Origin: Streptomyces daqingensis
GTDB lineage: Bacteria > Actinomycetota > Actinomycetes > Streptomycetales > Streptomycetaceae
Assembly: GCF_014645895.1 (NCBI RefSeq)
Contig: NZ_BMMP01000006.1
Span: 124,001-188,000, forward strand
Reading direction: 5' to 3'
DNA: 64,000 nt
This document shows, piece by piece, positions 1 to 8,255 of the stretch (positions are counted from its first letter, which is position 1; each line of letters begins with the position of its first letter). Under the pieces are notes generated by a model. It was not told where the DNA came from, did not search any database, and was given only the letters and a program-made list of their open reading frames with translations. A program made the position numbers and the translations under genes.

Positions 1-504
1 GGAGTCCTGTCGATCGAACTCTCGGGAACCGGAGATCCGCCGGTACGCACCACCTATGAGCCCGTACGGCCCTCGGTGCGCAAGGGCGACAAGGTGCGGG
101 GCGGCCAGGTCGTGGGGACGGTCGCGGACGGTCCGTTCCACTGCCATGACGGCTGCCTGCACTGGGGCGCGCGGCGAGAGGAGCGCTACCTCGACCCGCT
201 CTCGCTGCTGCCGCCCGGCCTGCTGCGCGGCGGCCCGTCCCGCCTCCTGCCCTTCTACGGGACGCCCGTCCCGGAAGGTGGAGCTGGAGGCGGACGGCGT
301 GACCCGGCTCGGAACGCCCGGACCGTCAGGGAAAGGGCTCGAACGCCTCCATCCCAGACGGCGAATATCGCAGCAGCGAGCCGTTCGGCCGCCACAGGGA
401 TCGGCGGAAGCGTTCTGGCCGTGGTCTTGGTGGGGACGGCGCTCCTCGCGCGGCAGCGCCTCAGCCGCACGTGCCGTTCGGCGTGCCTCCGGCGTCCTCC
501 CTGA
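1..504 (+). CDS. M23-type peptidoglycan endopeptidase, C-terminal part (5' end outside window)
   Basis: The reading frame is open from the first base and gives about 167 residues. The segment FHCHDGCLHWGAR followed by YLDPLSLL resembles the end of LytM/M23 zinc peptidase domains (H-x-H-x8-W type, then the Y-x-DP-x3-L closing motif). These enzymes cut peptide cross-links of peptidoglycan outside the membrane. After the domain comes a low-complexity Arg/Gly-rich stretch and a hydrophobic segment near the C-terminus (GSVLAVVLVGTALLA) that could anchor the protein or simply be a variable tail. It is convergent with the TetR gene. In Streptomyces an M23 gene lies near whiG and rpsB, which fits. 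The catalytic N-terminal part cannot be seen. Confidence 0.75.
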   Translation, partial: GVLSIELSGTGDPPVRTTYEPVRPSVRKGDKVRGGQVVGTVADGPFHCHDGCLHWGARREERYLDPLSLLPPGLLRGGPSRLLPFYGTPVPEGGAGGGRRDPARNARTVRERARTPPSQTANIAAASRSAATGIGGSVLAVVLVGTALLARQRLSRTCRSACLRRPP

Positions 505-555
505 GGCCGCTCGCAGGAGGAGCGGCAGTCTCGGGTGCCCGCCCGCACCGGCAGG

Positions 556-1137
556 TCAGCCGGCGACTCCGCTGAGAGCCATGGCGACTGCCGTCTCGGT
601 GATCTGCTGGGGATCTTCGGCCGCGCCCAGCTCGATACGCCGGACCGCAGCGTCGACGACCCCCTGGAGCAGCATGGCGGTCAGCCGCGGCTGCTGATGG
701 CCGAGCTCGCCGAGAGCTTCGACGACCATGGCGATCAGGCCGCCGTGGGCGGCGCGGATCCGCTCCCTGGCACCTGCGTCGAGCTCGCCGGCAGAGATCG
801 CGACCACCGCACGGTGGCGGCGGTCGCCGACGAGCGCCAGCTGCGTGCGTACGTACGCTTCGATTTTCTCCTCAGGCAGCTCTTTCGCCGCCATGGCCGA
901 TTCGACTTCCGCTGCCCAGACCGGGAAATCGACCGCGCAGAGTTCCTCCACGACAGCGGCCCGGGATCTGAAGTACTCATACACGGAGGAGCGCGCGAGC
1001 CCCGTCCGCTGCGCGAGGGCCGGGAAGCTCAGCGCTTCGGTACCGCCTTCGGACAACAAGGCACGGGCGGCGTCCAGCAGGGCGCCGCGTTGCATGGTCC
1101 GGTGCTCGGCCACGGAGGCCGCTCGAATCCTAGGCAC
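556..1137 (-). CDS. TetR/AcrR family transcriptional regulator
   Basis: The 193-residue product has the usual size for TetR proteins. Residues about 15-60 form the N-terminal helix-turn-helix: LLDAARALLSEGG, then LAQRTGLARSSVYEYF, which matches the TetR signature. The rest is a helical ligand/dimer domain without recognisable ligand specificity. The GTG start is preceded by GGTGGAGG, which sits very close to the start codon; a second start (Met15) is possible. It lies just downstream of whiG on the same strand, about 46 bp away, and converges with the M23 gene. A TetR gene at this place is usual for Streptomyces. Its target is unknown. Confidence 0.85.
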   Translation of the reverse strand: MPRIRAASVAEHRTMQRGALLDAARALLSEGGTEALSFPALAQRTGLARSSVYEYFRSRAAVVEELCAVDFPVWAAEVESAMAAKELPEEKIEAYVRTQLALVGDRRHRAVVAISAGELDAGARERIRAAHGGLIAMVVEALGELGHQQPRLTAMLLQGVVDAAVRRIELGAAEDPQQITETAVAMALSGVAG

Positions 1138-1183
1138 GCCTCCACCTTACGGACGCGGGCCCGGACGCACCGGCCAACCTGGT

Positions 1184-2032
1184 TCATCGGCCGACGTCGA
1201 CGAGCTTCGCCCGGAGCTGCAGCACCGACTTGGTGTGGATCTGGCTGACTCTGCTTTCGGTGACGCCCAGGACCTGGCCGATCTCGGCCAGGGTGAGCCC
1301 CTCGTAGTAGTAGAGGGTGACCACCGTCTTCTCCCTCTCCGGGAGGGTGTTGATGGCACGGGCTAGCAGCCGGCGCATCTCCCGCCCCTCGGCGACCTCC
1401 ACTGGGTCGTCGGCGGCGGTGTCCTCAAGGGTGTCCATGAGGCTGAGCCCCGCGCCGCTTTCACCTCCGACGTGGAGAAGCTCCTCCAGGGCCACGACGT
1501 TCGCCAGCGACAACTGGCTGAATACACCGTGCAGTTCTTCCAGGGGGATGCCCATCTCCTCTGCCACCTCGGATTCCGAGGGGCTGCGGCGCAGGGCCGC
1601 CTCCAGCGAGGCATAGGCACGCTCGACGGCGCGGGCCTTCTGCCTCACCGAGCGGGGGATCCAGTCCAGGGCCCGGAGTTCATCGATCATGGCGCCGCGG
1701 ATGCGCGTGATCGCGTACGTCTCGAACTTGATGGACCGCTCAGGGTCGAACTTCTCGATGGCGTCGATCAGCCCGAAGACTCCTGAGGAGACGAAGTCGG
1801 CCTGCTCAACGTTGGGAGGAAGCCCGACGCTGACCCGGCCGGCCACGTACTTGACGAGCGGGGAGTAGTGGAGGATCAGCTGTTCCCGGAGTGCTTCATC
1901 TCCCGTGGTTTTGTACGACCGCCACAGCTCGTCGAGCGGACTGCGGCCGGCACCGGGCCCGGCGTTCTCGGCTGTGGCCGGTGCGGCTTCGGCGGTGGCC
2001 GCCCGGTCAGGCCCGGGGATGTACTGGGGCAT
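1184..2032 (-). CDS. whiG: RNA polymerase sigma factor WhiG (sporulation, FliA/sigma-28 type)
   Basis: The product has 282 residues. Residues about 33-120 form sigma region 2 ([19 protein letters not shown], then [20 protein letters not shown]), followed by region 3 ([17 protein letters not shown]) and region 4 with the [23 protein letters not shown] near the C-terminus. This is the motility/sporulation sigma class and is nearly identical in my memory to Streptomyces WhiG, which commits aerial hyphae to sporulation and drives whiH and whiI. The ATG at 2032 was chosen (MPQYIPG...) because AAGGCGACGA precedes it; the longer open frame upstream has an Arg/Ser-rich, non-conserved N-terminus. The 290 bp upstream, after dprA, should hold its promoter. 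Confidence 0.96.
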   Translation of the reverse strand: MPQYIPGPDRAATAEAAPATAENAGPGAGRSPLDELWRSYKTTGDEALREQLILHYSPLVKYVAGRVSVGLPPNVEQADFVSSGVFGLIDAIEKFDPERSIKFETYAITRIRGAMIDELRALDWIPRSVRQKARAVERAYASLEAALRRSPSESEVAEEMGIPLEELHGVFSQLSLANVVALEELLHVGGESGAGLSLMDTLEDTAADDPVEVAEGREMRRLLARAINTLPEREKTVVTLYYYEGLTLAEIGQVLGVTESRVSQIHTKSVLQLRAKLVDVGR

Positions 2033-2323
2033 TCGTCGCCTTGAGCCGTTCTGCTGAGTGGTCGTCACGCAGAGGGAGCGTGACCTGGTGCCTCTTCCTT
2101 GGAATGTGTGAGCGTAGCGTGACCGCACCGTCGCAATATGCGATGAGCGCGCGCTTCGAGATGCGCAGATACGTTCCGCTGCCCGCACCGGCGAGTTACT
2201 CCGGCGGCGGCGTCAGGCCCCGGCGTTGAGATACGGGCGAAGCGGAACAAGACCATACGGATCACCCTTTCATTCGATAGCCGCAGGTCAAGGACCGCCT
2301 CATCACTCGATGGAGTGCCAGGG
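2033..2323 (-). other. Intergenic region, probable whiG promoter/leader
   Basis: This 291-bp gap lies between the end of dprA and the start of whiG. Small open frames here look like shadows without ribosome-binding sites. I see no strong hairpin and no promoter that I can place with confidence, so the call of a whiG promoter is inferred from position only. Confidence 0.35.
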
Positions 2324-3583
2324 CTAGGGAAGTCCAGCGCGACTCAACTTCCACCGGCTGCCCGTATGTTCGACAAAGCCGAGGGCGCACAGCTCCTTGA
2401 GGCGGACCACAGCGGCGTCAGGGGTGATACCGACCGCCTCTGCCACCTGCGCCGCGTCGGCTGCGCCACGACCCGGCAGCGCGTCGAGTACCAGCGCGGT
2501 CTCTCCCGGCAGTACGTCGCGGGGCAGCGACGGGCCCCGCCTCACCGGCGCCAGCTCGCCGATGTTTCCCACCAGTTCGATGACCTCGGCGGCGTCCGTG
2601 ATCACACATCCCTCCTCGCGCAGCAGCTCGTTGACGCCGGCCGAGAGCCCCGAAGTGACCGGCCCTGGGACCCCCATGACGAGCCGCCCCAGCCGGCGCG
2701 CGTGCCGCGCCGTTGAAAGGGAGCCGCTGCGCAGTGCCGCCTCGACCACGACCGTGCCCCGGGTCAGCGCGGCGATCACGCGGTTCCGCATGACGAAGCG
2801 GCTGCGCGAGGGGTGGTCGTGGGGTGGCAATTCGGCGATCAGCAACCCTTGTTCACCGATGCGGCGAATCAACTCGCCATGGCCCGGCGGGTATGCCACG
2901 TCCACACCGCAGGCGAGCACCCCGATCGTCGCGCCGCCGGCAGCCAGCGCCCCGCGGTGGGCGGCTCCGTCGATCCCGTAGGCGGCACCTGACACCACCG
3001 TCCAGCCGCGTTCGGCCAGCCCGGCGCTGAGGACTGCCGCAACGTGCACGCCGTATTCCGTACAGGCGCGGGCACCGACGATCGCGACCGAACGCAGGGC
3101 CCAGAACCGCAGATAGGGCGCCCCTCGCACGAAGACGCCGATGGGACGGGTGACGCCCAGGGCGTCCAGCTGCCCGGGCCACTCGCGGTCGCCGGGGCAC
3201 AGGAACCGGCCGCCTACGGCTTCTATGGCTGCCAAGTCGGCCTCTGGACGGGCACGTTGTACGCGGGAGCGGAGCCCTGCCCAGCGTTCTTCGCCGACCC
3301 CTGGCAGCGGGGGCCCGTCGGATTTCAGCGCGGCAAGCACCTCCTGCGGCCCGTAGGTTCGCAGCCACCTCCCCGCTGCCTCGTCTCCGGGCTCCACGAT
3401 CCGGGTGAGGGCGGCACGCGCCAGGCGCTCCTCGTCCCGAGGACCGCACTCGTCCACGTCCCCGCAGCCCTCCGCGTCCGAGCCACTGCGGCAGAAGTCG
3501 CCTCTCCCGCGGCTTCTTCGTTCCTCTTGCGGCAACAAGCGCTCGGCCACATTGCCCCCTGTTCCTTTGCCTTCCGTCCCCAC
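2324..3583 (-). CDS. dprA: DNA-processing protein DprA/Smf
   Basis: The 419-residue product has a helical N-terminal region (RLARAALTRIVEPGDEAAG) and a central Rossmann-like domain with VGARACTEYGVHVA, VSGAAYGIDGAAHRGAL and GVDVAYPPGH, the hallmark motifs of DprA. A C-terminal winged-helix part (DALPGRGAADAAQVAEAVG) follows. DprA binds single-stranded DNA and loads RecA during transformation in competent bacteria; its role in Streptomyces is unclear. The GTG start has a strong GGAGGGGGAG site; another GTG 11 codons later is possible. It lies downstream of the ComM-like gene, separated by a small repeat element, and upstream of whiG. Confidence 0.93.
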   Translation of the reverse strand: MGTEGKGTGGNVAERLLPQEERRSRGRGDFCRSGSDAEGCGDVDECGPRDEERLARAALTRIVEPGDEAAGRWLRTYGPQEVLAALKSDGPPLPGVGEERWAGLRSRVQRARPEADLAAIEAVGGRFLCPGDREWPGQLDALGVTRPIGVFVRGAPYLRFWALRSVAIVGARACTEYGVHVAAVLSAGLAERGWTVVSGAAYGIDGAAHRGALAAGGATIGVLACGVDVAYPPGHGELIRRIGEQGLLIAELPPHDHPSRSRFVMRNRVIAALTRGTVVVEAALRSGSLSTARHARRLGRLVMGVPGPVTSGLSAGVNELLREEGCVITDAAEVIELVGNIGELAPVRRGPSLPRDVLPGETALVLDALPGRGAADAAQVAEAVGITPDAAVVRLKELCALGFVEHTGSRWKLSRAGLP

Positions 3584-3641
3584 GGCTCCCCCTCCATCTC
3601 ACGCGTTCCTCAGGACCACTTCCGCCCTCAGTTCTGTCTCG

Positions 3642-3835
3642 GTAGGGCGCGTCGTTTGGATCTTCGTGGTTCAGCGAGTGGCGTCCGGTGCGTCCAGATG
3701 CCAGGCGGAGGATCGCCCTCGTACTTGGGGTCCCCCATACCGAAGGCCAGGGGAGTACCCGGGCGACTCCGACAACGCAGCAGACGGGCGTGCTGGGCGT
3801 CGCAAGCCCGCGAAGATCCAGACGTCGTGCCCTAG
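3642..3835. repeat. Small intergenic repeat with terminal inverted repeats, copy A (MITE-like)
   Basis: The left end TAGGGCGCGTCGTTTGGATC and the right end, read on the other strand, CTAGGGCACGACGTCTGGAT, continue into a common TTCG, so the ends form a long imperfect inverted repeat. The core (GCGTCCGGTGCGTC, ATGCCAGGCGGAGG, CCTCGTA, TCCGACAACGCAGCAGACG) is shared with a second element at 29329-29493. The terminal CTAG at 3832-3835 also supplies the TAG stop of the ComM-like gene. It sits between that gene and dprA and would be transcribed with them. There is no coding capacity. From memory, sequences of this kind are scattered through Streptomyces intergenic regions; this was not checked. 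Confidence 0.75.
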
Positions 3836-5451
3836 CCGCGGGAGTGCTGCGCCGCTCCGTGCCGGACCCCCGTGCGAAGCTCCAGCGCGCAATCCACGTC
3901 CGCCGCCGTAGGACGGTCGTGGCCGGCGAGATCGGCCACCGTCCACGCGACGCGCAGCACGCGGTCGAGGCCGCGGGCAGTGAGAAGTCCGCGCTCCATC
4001 TCCGCCTCCGCCTTGGCGAGCGCTCCGGGTTCGGCCGGCCACCGCGTCCGCAGTTCATGGCCGGGCACGTCGCTGTTGGCTGCCCATGGCGTCTCGGCAT
4101 AGCGTTCGGCCGCCTTCTCCCGCGCTGCGAGAACACGCTGGGCGATCACTGCCGTCGACTCGGCGGTGCCGTGCAGACCGGCCAGCTCCGAGCGAGAGAG
4201 TGGGTTCACCGGGACGCGCAGATCGACGCGATCTATCAGCGGGCCCGAGAGTCTCGCCCGGTAACGCCTGATGGCCGACGGCCGGCATTCACATCCGCCG
4301 CTCTTCATGCCGTGCCTGCCGCACGGGCAGGGATTGGCGGCCAGGACCAGCAGGAAGCGTGCGGGCATCCGCATCACGCCCGACGTACGCGCGATCACCA
4401 CATGACCGGACTCCAGCGGCTGGCGCATCGCGTCAAGCACTCTGCCGCTGCACTCGGCGGCCTCGTCCACGAACAGGACTCCGTGGTGTGCCAGGGACAC
4501 CGCTCCGGGCCGCGGCAGGCCCGATCCGCCGCCGATCAGCGAGGCCATCGTGGCGGAGTGGTGCGGCGCGCAGTAGGGCGAGTGTGTGAGCAGCGGCTGC
4601 CCGGGAGGCAGCGCTCCGGCCACGGAGTGAACGGCCGTCACTTCCAGGGACTGCTGGGACGTCAGCGGTGGCAGCAGGCCCGGAAGCCGCTCGGCGAGCA
4701 TGGTCTTCCCCGCACCTGGCGGTCCCTTCAGAAAGATGTGGTGCCCGCCCGCGGCAGCCACCTCCAGGGCCCTGCGGGCGCTCCCCTGGCCTGCGACGTC
4801 CGCCATGTCCACCGGATGAGCCGCAGGCCCTCCGATCCCGCCGCCCCAGCTGGTGCCCGGCACATACGTCCCGGAGCCGCGTCCTCCTCCCCCAGTCGCC
4901 CCGTCGGAGAGGTCGTCGGGATCTTCCTCCGGCAGCGGCTCGTCGTTGAGGAGCGCGATCAGCGTGCGGAGGCTCCGCACGCCCAGGACGGAGACATCGG
5001 GCACGAGCGATGCCTCCGGAACCGTCTCCTCTGCCACGACGACCTGCCGGTACCCGGCCTCCGCCGCGGCCAGTACTGCGGGGAGCACGCCGCGCACCGG
5101 ACGGACACGCCCGTCGAGCCCCAGCTCGCCGATCATCATCAGGCCGGTGAGCGCGCGAGGGTCGATGCGTTCGGCGGCTCCAAGAACGGCACATGCGACA
5201 GCCAGGTCGAAGCCGCTGCCGCTCTTGGGGACGGCGGCGGGGCTGAGGCCGACGGTGAGCTTCTTCTGGGGCCACTCCGCTCCCGAGTTGACCACCGCCG
5301 CTCGTACCCGGTCGCGGCTCTCGCTCAGGCTCTTGTCAGGCAACCCCACCAGCGTGAACGTGGCCACGCCCGGCTCGAGGTCCGCCTGCACCTCGACGAC
5401 GACTCCCTCCACTCCGACGAGCGCCACCGAGCACGTGCGGGCGAACCCCAT
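3832..5451 (-). CDS. YifB/ComM family Mg-chelatase-like AAA+ ATPase
   Basis: The product has 539 residues. The N-terminal domain (residues about 1-170) starts [13 protein letters not shown] and contains GLPDKSLSESRDRVRAA and KSGSGFDLAVACAVLG, typical of the ChlI/ComM Lon-like fold. An AAA+ module follows with Walker A GPPGAGKTMLAERLPG, Walker B GVLFVDEAAE and ANPCPCG, then the C-terminal Mg-chelatase-like domain (YRARLSGPLIDRVDLRV). In naturally competent bacteria ComM is a hexameric branch-migration helicase; here it neighbours dprA, supporting a DNA-processing role. The ATG at 5451 overlaps the yraN stop (TGATG), so it is translationally coupled; the longer upstream frame lies inside yraN. 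The TAG stop is part of the CTAG end of repeat copy A. Confidence 0.93.
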   Translation of the reverse strand: MGFARTCSVALVGVEGVVVEVQADLEPGVATFTLVGLPDKSLSESRDRVRAAVVNSGAEWPQKKLTVGLSPAAVPKSGSGFDLAVACAVLGAAERIDPRALTGLMMIGELGLDGRVRPVRGVLPAVLAAAEAGYRQVVVAEETVPEASLVPDVSVLGVRSLRTLIALLNDEPLPEEDPDDLSDGATGGGGRGSGTYVPGTSWGGGIGGPAAHPVDMADVAGQGSARRALEVAAAGGHHIFLKGPPGAGKTMLAERLPGLLPPLTSQQSLEVTAVHSVAGALPPGQPLLTHSPYCAPHHSATMASLIGGGSGLPRPGAVSLAHHGVLFVDEAAECSGRVLDAMRQPLESGHVVIARTSGVMRMPARFLLVLAANPCPCGRHGMKSGGCECRPSAIRRYRARLSGPLIDRVDLRVPVNPLSRSELAGLHGTAESTAVIAQRVLAAREKAAERYAETPWAANSDVPGHELRTRWPAEPGALAKAEAEMERGLLTARGLDRVLRVAWTVADLAGHDRPTAADVDCALELRTGVRHGAAQHSRG

Positions 5452-5837
5452 CAGGCGATCCCTCGTGCGTGCTGGATCATCGGCGCCCCTCTGTCGGGCA
5501 GGAGCACGCCGACCAGGTCGATGCGGACACCGCCACGGGGCGGCTGCCCGTACCGCGAGATCCAGCACTCGGACAGCCAGCGGGACGCGAGCCGTCTCAG
5601 GCGGGCGGATTTGGCGGGCGTGACAGCCGCCATCGGATGCTCGAAGGTTGCTCCGCCTCGCCCCGCTCGCCGCGTCTTGACCTCGCAGATCACCAGCGCG
5701 TCCCGGTCACGCGCGACGATGTCCAGCTCCCCCTCCGCGCAGCGCCAATTGCGCTCCAGGACCGCCATTCCCGCTGCGCGGAGCCTCCGTGCAGCCACGT
5801 CCTCGCCGTACCGGCCGAGTGCCTTGCGTGCGCTCAT
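5451..5837 (-). CDS. yraN: YraN family (UPF0102) endonuclease-like protein
   Basis: The 128-residue product carries the UPF0102 pattern [20 protein letters not shown], then [21 protein letters not shown], a PD-(D/E)XK-type nuclease core (E-x-D ... E-V-K). The exact role of the family is not settled; it often neighbours dprA, ComM-like and rnhB genes and is presumed to act on DNA. Its stop overlaps the start of the ComM-like gene. The Shine-Dalgarno sequence GGAGG lies 9 nt before the ATG and is part of a perfect hairpin (separate entry), which suggests control of translation. Confidence 0.9.
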   Translation of the reverse strand: MSARKALGRYGEDVAARRLRAAGMAVLERNWRCAEGELDIVARDRDALVICEVKTRRAGRGGATFEHPMAAVTPAKSARLRRLASRWLSECWISRYGQPPRGGVRIDLVGVLLPDRGAPMIQHARGIA

Positions 5838-5846
5838 TTCGCACCA

Positions 5847-5871
5847 CCTCCGTCACCGACTGTGACGGAGG
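5847..5871 (-). promoter_or_regulatory. Hairpin sequestering the yraN ribosome-binding site
   Basis: On the minus strand CCTCCGTCAC, a 5-nt loop AGTCG, and GTGACGGAGG form a perfect 10-bp stem. The 3' arm ends in GGAGG, which is 9 nt upstream of the yraN ATG and is the only good ribosome-binding site there. The structure would hide the site unless opened by ribosomes, protein, temperature or another RNA. It could alternatively serve as a terminator for upstream transcription. Confidence 0.6.
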
Positions 5872-5931
5872 CAGAGCCGTAGCGGGGAAACGGGTAGATT
5901 TCTGGGGATAAGCCCGCACCCGTGGACAGGC

Positions 5932-5953
5932 CCGTCACTCCGCAGAGTGACGG
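5932..5953 (-). terminator. Hairpin downstream of the DUF2469 gene, probable terminator
   Basis: CCGTCACTC, loop CGCA, and GAGTGACGG form a perfect 9-bp stem about 100 bp after the DUF2469 stop. There is no U-run, as is common in Streptomyces terminators. The arm CCGTCAC/GTGACGG is shared with the yraN leader hairpin about 60 bp further on, so the two could also pair with each other. Confidence 0.5.
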
Positions 5954-6055
5954 ACTTGGGATCGCACCCACACGGAGCCGCGCGGCATGAGAGGAAGGCG
6001 AGGACGATCAGGTGTCGGCGCATGGTTGCCACCCGGCTCCGGCAACCGCAAGAAT

Positions 6056-6379
6056 TCAGCTCTTGAAGCCTGAATCCTCTGGAAGGTCGAGTTCGCTCTT
6101 GTTCAGCTCCTCGATATTCACGTCCTTGAACGTGAGAACGCGCACCTGCTTGACGAAGCGCGCAGGGCGGTACATGTCCCACACCCACGCGTCCGCCATC
6201 GACACCTCGAAGAAGACCTCTCCCTGGACCGAGTGCACCTGCATCTCGTAGTCGTTGGTGAGGTAGAAACGCCGCTCAGTCTCGATCACGTACTTGAACA
6301 GACCGACGACGTCCCGGTACTCCCGATAGAGCTTCAGCTCCATCTCGGTCTCGTACTTCTCGAGGTCCTCGGCGCTCAT
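6056..6379 (-). CDS. DUF2469 family protein
   Basis: The 107-residue acidic protein begins MSAEDLEKYETEMELKLYRE and contains RRFYLTNDYEMQVHS and VWDMYRPARFVKQVRV. This is the highly conserved DUF2469 family, nearly universal in Actinobacteria and of unknown biochemical function; it is usually found between rnhB or lepB genes and yraN. No signal peptide, membrane segment or catalytic motif is visible. It follows sipZ by only about 40 bp, so the two are probably cotranscribed. In the S. lividans arrangement I remember, a NUDIX (mutT-like) gene lies between sipZ and this gene; here there is no room for it. Confidence 0.92.
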   Translation of the reverse strand: MSAEDLEKYETEMELKLYREYRDVVGLFKYVIETERRFYLTNDYEMQVHSVQGEVFFEVSMADAWVWDMYRPARFVKQVRVLTFKDVNIEELNKSELDLPEDSGFKS

Positions 6380-6419
6380 GGCGTGCTTCCCCTTCGGCGG
6401 TGCGTCCCCCCATTGTGCG

Positions 6420-7148
6420 TCAGCCGCGCGCGCCCCGTCCGGCCCGCCGCGCGATCGGGCCGTACGCTGCCCCGCCGAGGATCATCAGCGCGCCCACGAC
6501 GATCGCCGTGACCAGCGGAGCCAGCGGCCCCGGTGTGGACGTTCCGCCCGGCAGCGACGAGAAGCCACCGGGGTGCGCCAGCATGCCCAGCCCGCTCATC
6601 GGCCAGGCGACGGCGTCGACGCGCGCGTTCACCGCGGACCGCGGCACGGCGCCGTGATCACCGTCTGCCATGTGCACACGGGAGTCGACGGAGTCCATGC
6701 GGTGATCCCCGAGGAGGAAGAGCCTGCCCTTGGGAACCGTCGTCTTCTTGAAGGGAGGCTGGGAGTCCGGCCCGGTGTCCTTCAGGTACGGCTCGTCGAC
6801 GGTCTTGCCGTTGACCGACAGCCGGCCTTGTTTGGTGCAGCAGACGACCTTGTCACCGCCTGTGCCGACCACGCGCTTGACCATCGGCACCGAACCCCAG
6901 ACGGAGTCCTGGAAGACGACGACGTCGCCCCGTCGGACCTCTTCGCCGTCTATCCGTTCGGCCAGAACCCGGTCACCGGCCTTGACCGTGGGGTTCATGG
7001 AGTTCGTCGGCACGGTGTAGGGCTGATACAGCACCGCTCCCCAGGCGAAGGCGCCCAGGAAGAGCACACACCCGACGGCCACGACCAGCCCCGACAGCAC
7101 ATGCCCGAGGCGGCCGTGACTCGTATCGGTCGGTCCAGCGTTGCCCAT
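6420..7148 (-). CDS. sipZ: Type I signal peptidase SipZ
   Basis: The 242-residue product has an N-terminal membrane anchor (about residues 18-40), the catalytic Ser in VPTNSMNPT (Ser50) and the general-base Lys in VPMVKRVVG (Lys91). Box D/E motifs follow (RLFLLGDHRMDSVDSR). A second hydrophobic stretch near the C-terminus (VTAIVVGALMILGGAAY) gives the two-membrane-span topology reported for three of the four Streptomyces signal peptidases. The enzyme removes signal peptides from exported proteins at the outer face of the membrane. It is the last of four consecutive sip genes and is separated from sipY by about 80 bp; in S. lividans sipZ is reported to start its own operon. Confidence 0.92.
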   Translation of the reverse strand: MGNAGPTDTSHGRLGHVLSGLVVAVGCVLFLGAFAWGAVLYQPYTVPTNSMNPTVKAGDRVLAERIDGEEVRRGDVVVFQDSVWGSVPMVKRVVGTGGDKVVCCTKQGRLSVNGKTVDEPYLKDTGPDSQPPFKKTTVPKGRLFLLGDHRMDSVDSRVHMADGDHGAVPRSAVNARVDAVAWPMSGLGMLAHPGGFSSLPGGTSTPGPLAPLVTAIVVGALMILGGAAYGPIARRAGRGARG

Positions 7149-7229
7149 TACCGCGCTCCCGGTCAGCTCGCCACAACGATTGGGCGCACCTTACCCGTGG
7201 TACAAGGCTCCAGGCACAGGGATGTTGAT

Positions 7230-8255
7230 TCAGTCCCTGCTCTGCGGCTCGGCTCCGACGGCAGTACGGACGTCCGCGTTCAACTTCCTGCGCCGGCGCC
7301 AGAGGACGAAGGGCACTGCGCCCGCCACCCCCATCACTGCCGGGGCGCTCTCGACCGCCGCCTTGGCGGAGAGCCCCTTCTGCTCGAAGGTCTCCGGCAC
7401 CGGCAGCGTGGACCATCGCGTCAGCGGCCAGGCGACGAGGACGGCACGGCCCACGACCTGGTCGGCGGGGACGGTGCCGGCGTCGAGCTTCTGATGGAAG
7501 CGGGAGTCGAGGGAGTCCTGGCGGTGATCCCCCATCATCCACAGACGTCCCTCCGGCACCTTGACGGGGCCGAACGGCTTGTCGTCACAGGGGGTGTTGC
7601 CGGGGAAGAGGTACGTCTCGTCCAGCGGCTTGCCGTTGACCTCGACCTGACCGCCCCGGCTGCACTGGACCGTGTCACCACCCACAGCGATCACACGCTT
7701 GATGAGGTCCTGTTCGGCCGCGGACGGCATCAGCCCGACGAAGCTGAGTGTTTCCTGCACCGCTCCCCCGACCCCGCTCGGCTGAGGGACCGGGGACTCG
7801 CTGAGCCAGCCGCCCGGGTCGTGGAAGACGACGATCTCGCCGCGCTCCGGCTCGGATCCGAACCACGGCGTCAACTTGTCGACAAGTACCCGGTCTCCGA
7901 CTTGCAGCGTGTTCTGCATCGAGTTCGACGGGATCGAGAAGGCCTGCACGAGGAACGTCTTGATCAGCAGCGCGAGGACGAGCGCGATTCCGATCAGGAG
8001 CGGAAGCTCTCGCCAGAACGACCGCTGCCTGCCTCCACCGCCGGTGCGTCCGGACTCACTTGTGACGTCGTCTTCCACACCCGCGCTCACGCTGAAGTCA
8101 CTGCCTCTCTCTGCGGTCGGCGGCGCGTCGTCCGCCGCGATCTGGTCTTCGGGGCGGGGACCGGGTGCGTCAGGACGCTTGCCCTCCGGTCCATCATCGC
8201 CCTCGTTCTCCCCCTCGCCGGAACCGGAACGAGCGCCGACCGCCAAGTCCCCCAC
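7230..8255 (-). CDS. sipY: Type I signal peptidase SipY
   Basis: The product has 341 residues. A hydrophilic, acidic N-terminal region of about 80 residues precedes a membrane segment (LPLLIGIALVLALLIKTFLV). The catalytic Ser lies in IPSNSMQNT (Ser112) and the Lys in DLIKRVIAV (Lys186); the box E motif is WMMGDHRQDSLDSR. A second hydrophobic segment near the C-terminus (AVMGVAGAVPFVLW) ends in a basic tail. The GTG at 8255 was chosen because GAGGAG stands 5 nt before it; a GTG two codons upstream would overlap this site. The start lies about 60 nt inside the end of sipX, which implies coupled expression. Confidence 0.92.
   Translation of the reverse strand: MGDLAVGARSGSGEGENEGDDGPEGKRPDAPGPRPEDQIAADDAPPTAERGSDFSVSAGVEDDVTSESGRTGGGGRQRSFWRELPLLIGIALVLALLIKTFLVQAFSIPSNSMQNTLQVGDRVLVDKLTPWFGSEPERGEIVVFHDPGGWLSESPVPQPSGVGGAVQETLSFVGLMPSAAEQDLIKRVIAVGGDTVQCSRGGQVEVNGKPLDETYLFPGNTPCDDKPFGPVKVPEGRLWMMGDHRQDSLDSRFHQKLDAGTVPADQVVGRAVLVAWPLTRWSTLPVPETFEQKGLSAKAAVESAPAVMGVAGAVPFVLWRRRRKLNADVRTAVGAEPQSRD

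Noticed and set aside
3642..3835. Remnant of a complete insertion sequence
   Set aside because: Under 200 bp with no transposase fragment; only terminal inverted repeats and a conserved core, so it is listed as a small repeat.
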